Shown here one piece after another: positions 59,770-64,000 of a stretch of DNA of 64,000 nt; the first letter of the stretch is position 1, and every line of letters starts with the position of its first letter. The translations under genes were made by a program, and so were the position numbers. Source of the DNA: Strongylocentrotus droebachiensis (Eukaryota; Echinodermata; Echinoidea; Camarodonta; Strongylocentrotidae); assembly GCA_035222895.1 (NCBI GenBank), contig JAVYIG010000702.1, forward strand, positions 248,001 to 312,000, in the 5' to 3' direction. The notes beneath the pieces were generated by a model that saw nothing but the letters and a program-made list of their open reading frames with translations, searched no databases and had not been told where the DNA came from.

Positions 59770-60388
59770 TATAGGGAGGTAGGGGTGAGCTAAAGTAAAG
59801 GCATGGTGTGTATGATGTGCATCCACGGACAGAAGACTTGATTAAGTCTTCTGTTTTAAGAAAGAAAGTCCCGACACGATTTCAAGCAGACAAGATTTGT
59901 ATGTTGTAAGTAACATAATTGACGTACCAATGGAGGGGGTCTTGATCTTCAGAAGTTCTTCAAAAGAACTATGACTAAAACAAGCATCATTACCATGAAT
60001 GAAGTTATCTTGTGGTTAGAGCAAAACAGATGACCAAAATTGATTTGAAGAAGAAAAAAAATAGTTTCTCAATTCCACACTACTTTAATAACCACTGAAA
60101 ATAGCTCCTCTAAAGAGATACCCGATCTCAGAATGCTTCCACTTTGCTATCTAACATTCATCTAGCAAGGGTGATAATTCACGGAACAAATTGCTCGTGT
60201 CACTGCAGCGCCGACCCTAATGGTCTTATCCTCACGTCTATGTTTGGCATGCCACAAAAATGATATTCTTCTATGATCCAGGCTGAGTCATGAATGCAGG
60301 GGTGAATAAACTGATCCACTTTTAGATAGCAACTTCACAGATTTGTAGCCTTCCATGAATTTTTTTTTGTGAATTTTTTTTACAATAC
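59770..60388 (+). other. no gene seen
   Basis: Nothing supported. Confidence 0.35.
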
Positions 60389-60691
60389 CACTGTTCATTG
60401 TCAAGAGATTAAGGGTTACCAAAAACCTCCAGCCATTGATGCTTCCTCACCATGGAGACCTACAGAGAATAGGCGCAAAAACACTTTGAACCAATCAGTA
60501 TATTCAAGAGGATCGATCATAGTATAATATTTTTGTTTGATTCTCTTGAATATACAGATTGGTTCAAAGTGTAGTTGCACAGATTCTGTAACTTTATGTA
60601 GGTTCAGATATTCTCTGTAGGTTTCCATGGTAAGCAGGTATTAATAGTTGGAGGCTTTCAGTAACCGTTAATCTTCTGACGGTGAACAGTG
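60389..60691. mobile_element. 303-bp fold-back element
   Basis: Left cactgttcattgtcaagaga and right cttctgacggtgaacagtg are inverted matches. Inner arms (cactttgaaccaatc, gtatattcaagag) pair with gattggttcaaagtg and ctcttgaatatac. The 70-codon - strand frame across it is an artefact of the arms. Confidence 0.8.
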
Positions 60692-60894
60692 CGTGCCTCT
60701 GTCATAAACGTGTCAAAGCAGATGAGTTCACGAAAGAATATTGTAGTTTTAAATTCTTTTTTAGATCTACTCTACCGAGGAAAACCTACAATTCTTTTTC
60801 TTCAGAAATACACTCTTTACTCTTCAATTTTTGTGATCTGCTCACAATCTTTTCAATCATAATCTCCCATGCTTTTTCTTTTTTCAACGAAACA

Positions 60895-61080
60895 AGGAGA
60901 CACGATAGCTCAGTGGTAGAGCAGTGGTCTCTTAACCCTCACGTCCTGGGTTTGTAACTAAGTCAATGTGCTAGTGCCCCTTCGGTGAGACATTACTCTT
61001 TATTACCAAGTCCCTCAGAGAGGACTTAAAGCATTTGGTCCTCTGGTTGCTTACAAAGTAAAACAAACCATCAGACCAAA
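60895..61080 (+). mobile_element. tRNA-derived SINE or tRNA-like relic
   Basis: tagctcagtggtagagc (60907-60923) is a good tRNA A-box, and gtcctgggtttgtaact is a changed B-box at the expected distance. Following text (gtgccccttcggtgagacat) continues as a non-tRNA body. It is not a working tRNA gene: the T arm lacks GGTTCGA and the acceptor does not pair. Confidence 0.55.
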
Positions 61081-61869
61081 CCAAAAAAATAGAGAATATC
61101 ACATATACATTACTTAGTGCTGAAAATGAGGATTTGCTTCAAACAATAGACACATACATCCCTTTGAGAGATCAAACGTGTTGTACTAGACAGGATGCAG
61201 CAACAAAAAAAACCTTGTAAAAATCCTTCATCCTGCAAGGATTTATACTACCTTAAAAACTGTCTTCAACATTTCCTGGATTACTTTAGTCACATGCTTT
61301 AGAGGTAGAGTGTTGTGGTAACAAAAGCTTTCCTTTTATATAAGTGAAGCAAAGAAAATATACTCTTATGCACAGTAGATTGAATATTTTAGAACTCGTT
61401 TGCAGGAAGAGGGTGAAAATATTAAGTCTTTATAATTGAGCCAAATATGTTGCTGATTGTAATGGTTTACATGCAAAAAGCAATTCATTTCTGTATTAAT
61501 ATTTTACTTTAGGCGGGAGAATGGAGATAAGGTATACAAAAGACTCATGAATTATTGAATATCCTTTTTGAAGGCACTTAATTTGCATAGCTGAGAAATC
61601 TAGAAGGGAGAATGGTAACCCGGAAGAAGAATACAAATCAAGTAGTGATCAGTGATACATTGTGTAGCACAATTTACTTCAAGCCATGTTTGCCTATCAT
61701 GCAGCCAATCAACATATCAGTATTTTTAACCCAACCGAAATTCTGGAAGGAAATAGATTAAAAGTATGATACACACCTCAATATGAAAAGATAAACAAAA
61801 AGGAAGAGAAAGCTTAATACTTGGGAGAAAGCGTTGAGACAGATGTAGGATGTCGTTAATCAAAACTGG
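61081..61869 (+). other. no gene seen
   Basis: AT-rich. Nothing supported. Confidence 0.35.
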
Positions 61870-62590
61870 TGTCAGGGGGTGAGAAAGAAACAAGCTAGGA
61901 GGAGTATTCTACTGCTTCCTGTCAGGATCTTGTCGAAAATTAGAGAGAATAATTGCTACTGTATAGAGCTCTCTTCCTCTCCCTCTCTCCCTCTCTATGT
62001 TTCTCTGTCTCTCTCTCCCTATCTCTCCCTCCCTCCGCCCGCTTTCTCTCTATCTCTTTCTTTCTCTGTCTGTCTCTCTTCTCTCTTTGTCTCTCTCTAT
62101 TTCTATCTTTGTCTCTCTCTCTGTCTCTCTTTCTTCATGTCTCTCTCTCTCTCCCCCTCCCTCTCTATCTCTCCCTTTCTCTCTCTCTCTCTTTCTCTTT
62201 CTCTTTCTCTCCCTCTCTTCCTCTCTCTCTCCCTCCCCCTCTGTTTCTCTATATATATATCTCCCTCTCTCTCTCTCAATTATGTTGCATGTTACCCTTT
62301 GTTGCAAAAGGTGAGAGAGAATTGCTACCGAATCTCGATTTTCCTCCAGTTATAATCAACACTAATATGTCAGGAGGTGACAGAGAAAAGAGGAGGAGAA
62401 TCTTTCTGCTTCTTGTGACGATCTCTTTAATCAAGAAGCAAAAAGTTAGAGAGAACTGCTACCGTACGTACCAGTAGCTCTTGCCTGAGTAACACGTTAG
62501 CACAAGACATTACCACTGTATCTAAATCCTCAAACTTTTATGTTGCCATTGGTTGCAGGGAATGAGAGAGAAGATTGCTTCCTTAGGTAT
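61870..62590. repeat. duplicated segment split by a CT tract
   Basis: About 95 bp at 61872-61965 (gtcagggggtgagaaagaaa ... ttagagagaataattgctac) recurs at 62370-62465 with changes, and a related piece (atgttgc...gagagagaa-ttgct) occurs at 62282 and 62540. Between them is the CT tract. Confidence 0.6.
61968..62277. repeat. 310-bp (CT)n pyrimidine tract
   Basis: Mostly CT, CCCT and CTTT, with a TATATATA interruption near 62250. Frames across it are artefacts. Confidence 0.95.
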
Positions 62591-62606
62591 TTTGCTCTCC
62601 CTTGAG

Positions 62607-62680
62607 TGACATAATAATAATAAAAATAAGAATAGTGGCTACTTGTAGAGTGCACCTTTCGGTGCTCATGAGAGTTTGAA
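62607..62680 (-). mobile_element. decayed SINE-type tail (reverse)
   Basis: ATA/ATAA repeats followed by ctacttgtagagtgcacctt, similar in arrangement to reversed SINE tails elsewhere. Weak. Confidence 0.35.
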
Positions 62681-63309
62681 AGTGGGAAAATGTCCAATAT
62701 TAGATTTTTAAGAAATTAATGAGAAGGATGGGAGCTTTCATAGAGTAAGATTAAATTCATTGATTTACATTCATTTACGTTTTGTTCAATAGCAACTCTA
62801 CACTATCTGCTGAATGTATTCCATTTTCATCCCCACAACTTTTGAGACTTACTTTTGTCTTCATCATTTCATTTCATCTTTAACTTAAAGTCAGTAACAT
62901 ATTTGTAAGCATCGTTGGTATGCTATATACATGTTACAATTGAACATATTACTTTTTGCATTATAACTGTTGTGTTATTACTTTGTAAAATAAAGAAGAT
63001 GAACCAAGACACCAAAGCCAGCTGAACTTGAAACTTACATGACAGTGGTGTTTTGTTTGTTTTTTTAGTAATTCATGTTTTATTGAGAACACAATTTTGT
63101 TCACTTAATCTTTCAGTACATGTTAATGTTTATTCCATAGTTATTCACACATTGTGTTGAACAAATGCATCATGATGGCTTTATTGTTGCGCGTACTGGT
63201 ACTGTTAATATACTTATGCCACAATGATCATATAAACAGCATCTTTTCGTGATCTTAAAACTTCAGTTTGCCAGTGCACATCTGAGGAAGATGTCTGAAT
63301 TGTCAACAG
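62681..63309 (+). other. no gene seen
   Basis: Nothing supported. Confidence 0.35.
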
Positions 63310-63634
63310 TAGGTCTGTCTTCATCAGCTTGAGTATGCCAAATAACCCGATATTTTAACTATCCCGATCGCATATTAGCCAGTTAATTTGTGCCTCATCA
63401 GCCCGCTGTTGTAATTAACTGAATATTTGGTCAAGAAGATATCCTGAGAAATATCGGTCTGTTTCCAAAATTTCCTGCTATTTTGGGAAATAGCGGGCTA
63501 ACTAGCGCCCGTCCAAGCTAGTTTGTGATGAGCGTATCAGTCTGGTGAAGACGCAATTTGGTGCTTAGGGATAATATCCCGAGTCTGAAAATAGCGGGTT
63601 ATTTGGCAAACTCGAGCTGATGAAGACAGGTCTA
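63310..63634. mobile_element. 325-bp MITE, fuller copy of the 48079 family
   Basis: Ends taggtctgtcttcatcagct and agctgatgaagacaggtcta are almost exact inverted repeats, extended inward by gccaaataaccc / gggttatttggc. Inner words such as agcgggctaactagcgcccg are shared in part with 48079-48289. No coding frame. Confidence 0.85.
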
Positions 63635-63689
63635 GTGAAAGCGTTGCCTGTTTATTCATACCTTGCAGTTGTGTCATAGAACTTATTGG

Positions 63690-64000
63690 TACTAGAGGTG
63701 AAGTGGCCGAGTGGATATGTCACCGGACTATGTCACCAGACTGGATCACAAGGTCCCCTGTTGAAGTCCCGCCGTGGCACTAATGTCCTTTGGCAAGACA
63801 TTGATCTACATTTGCCACTCTCCACCCAGGTTTTAAATGGGTACCGGGTAGGATACAAAAGTTAATGTGGTTAGATTAGCAAGTGTGCGCTTGTAAAAAT
63901 GACGCCTGGCTGGAATGCTCCCCAGGGAGTGGAGAATGTGCATATATTGTGTGCAGGTAAGTCTGAATCCGATGACCGGGGTAATAATATATATCTGTAA
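63690..64000 (+). mobile_element. tRNA-derived SINE, cut by window end
   Basis: Head: gaagtggccgagtggatatg has a Leu/Ser-tRNA-type A-box (TGGCCGAGTGG), and gttgaagtcccgcc is a B-box-like segment. Tatgtcaccggac/tatgtcaccagac is a small duplication within the tRNA-like part. Body (tggcaagacattgatctaca, aatgctccccagggagtgga) leads to a tail shared, reversed, with 58356-58480. It stops at the window edge inside the tail. Confidence 0.8.

Noticed and set aside
60416-60628. 70-codon - strand frame
   Set aside because: It lies wholly within the arms of a fold-back element.
60907-60970. Functional tRNA gene
   Set aside because: The A-box is good but the B-box is changed and no cloverleaf with paired acceptor stem forms. 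It continues as a SINE body.
61953-62477. 174-codon frame of Leu/Ser
   Set aside because: It is translation of a CT microsatellite, and other frames across it are equally open.

Overview
The window looks like nuclear DNA of a marine invertebrate animal. It is AT-rich, has GT-AG introns of 2 to 9 kb, many short non-autonomous DNA transposons, tRNA-derived SINEs whose 3' tail reads gcgctatataaa followed by ATT repeats, 3' ends of non-LTR retrotransposons, and many poly-G and (GA)n tracts. This repeat mixture resembles sea urchins and related deuterostomes, but that is an inference from repeat style, not a proven assignment.

One protein-coding gene can be supported. It runs on the + strand from about 21.9 kb to at least 57.6 kb, and its 3' end is not seen in the window. 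Nine exons (21899-21952, 23915-24244, 26528-26710, 35806-35898, 43763-43843, 47802-47965, 52753-52911, 54945-55014, 57460-57603) join in one frame through consensus splice sites and give the first 426 residues. The protein has a basic, Ser/Gly-rich N terminus, a helical segment with an internal repeat, a PH/PTB-like stretch (about 165-258) and a convincing pleckstrin-homology domain (about 283-384). I do not recognise the family. It is probably a cytoplasmic, membrane-phosphoinositide-associated adaptor or signalling protein.

Layout: 1-21.6 kb has no gene I can support and holds tandem repeats and transposon relics, notably a 926-bp fold-back element packed with CGTAA words (2969-3894), a 277-bp element with a 6-bp target duplication (8703-8979), and a hAT-like element with a perfect 8-bp duplication inside an old tandem array (18385-18990). 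A candidate promoter and two short upstream ORFs lie at 21.6-21.9 kb. The gene's introns (22-57 kb) contain three extra partial copies of the exon 2 tail, a 1.3-kb TA-flanked transposon, large purine tracts, TTAA-flanked elements, a non-LTR reverse-transcriptase C-terminal relic, a decayed coding-like block (45.6-47.5 kb), and a 243-codon open frame joined in frame to the PH exon 7. The last 6.4 kb (57.6-64 kb) is dense in fold-back elements and SINEs.

No new defence-type or multi-gene system is visible. The most interesting signals are the tandem exon-tail copies, the long open frame fused to exon 7, the CGTAA-studded fold-back element and the nested, well-bounded transposons. All family assignments are by eye and need database comparison.
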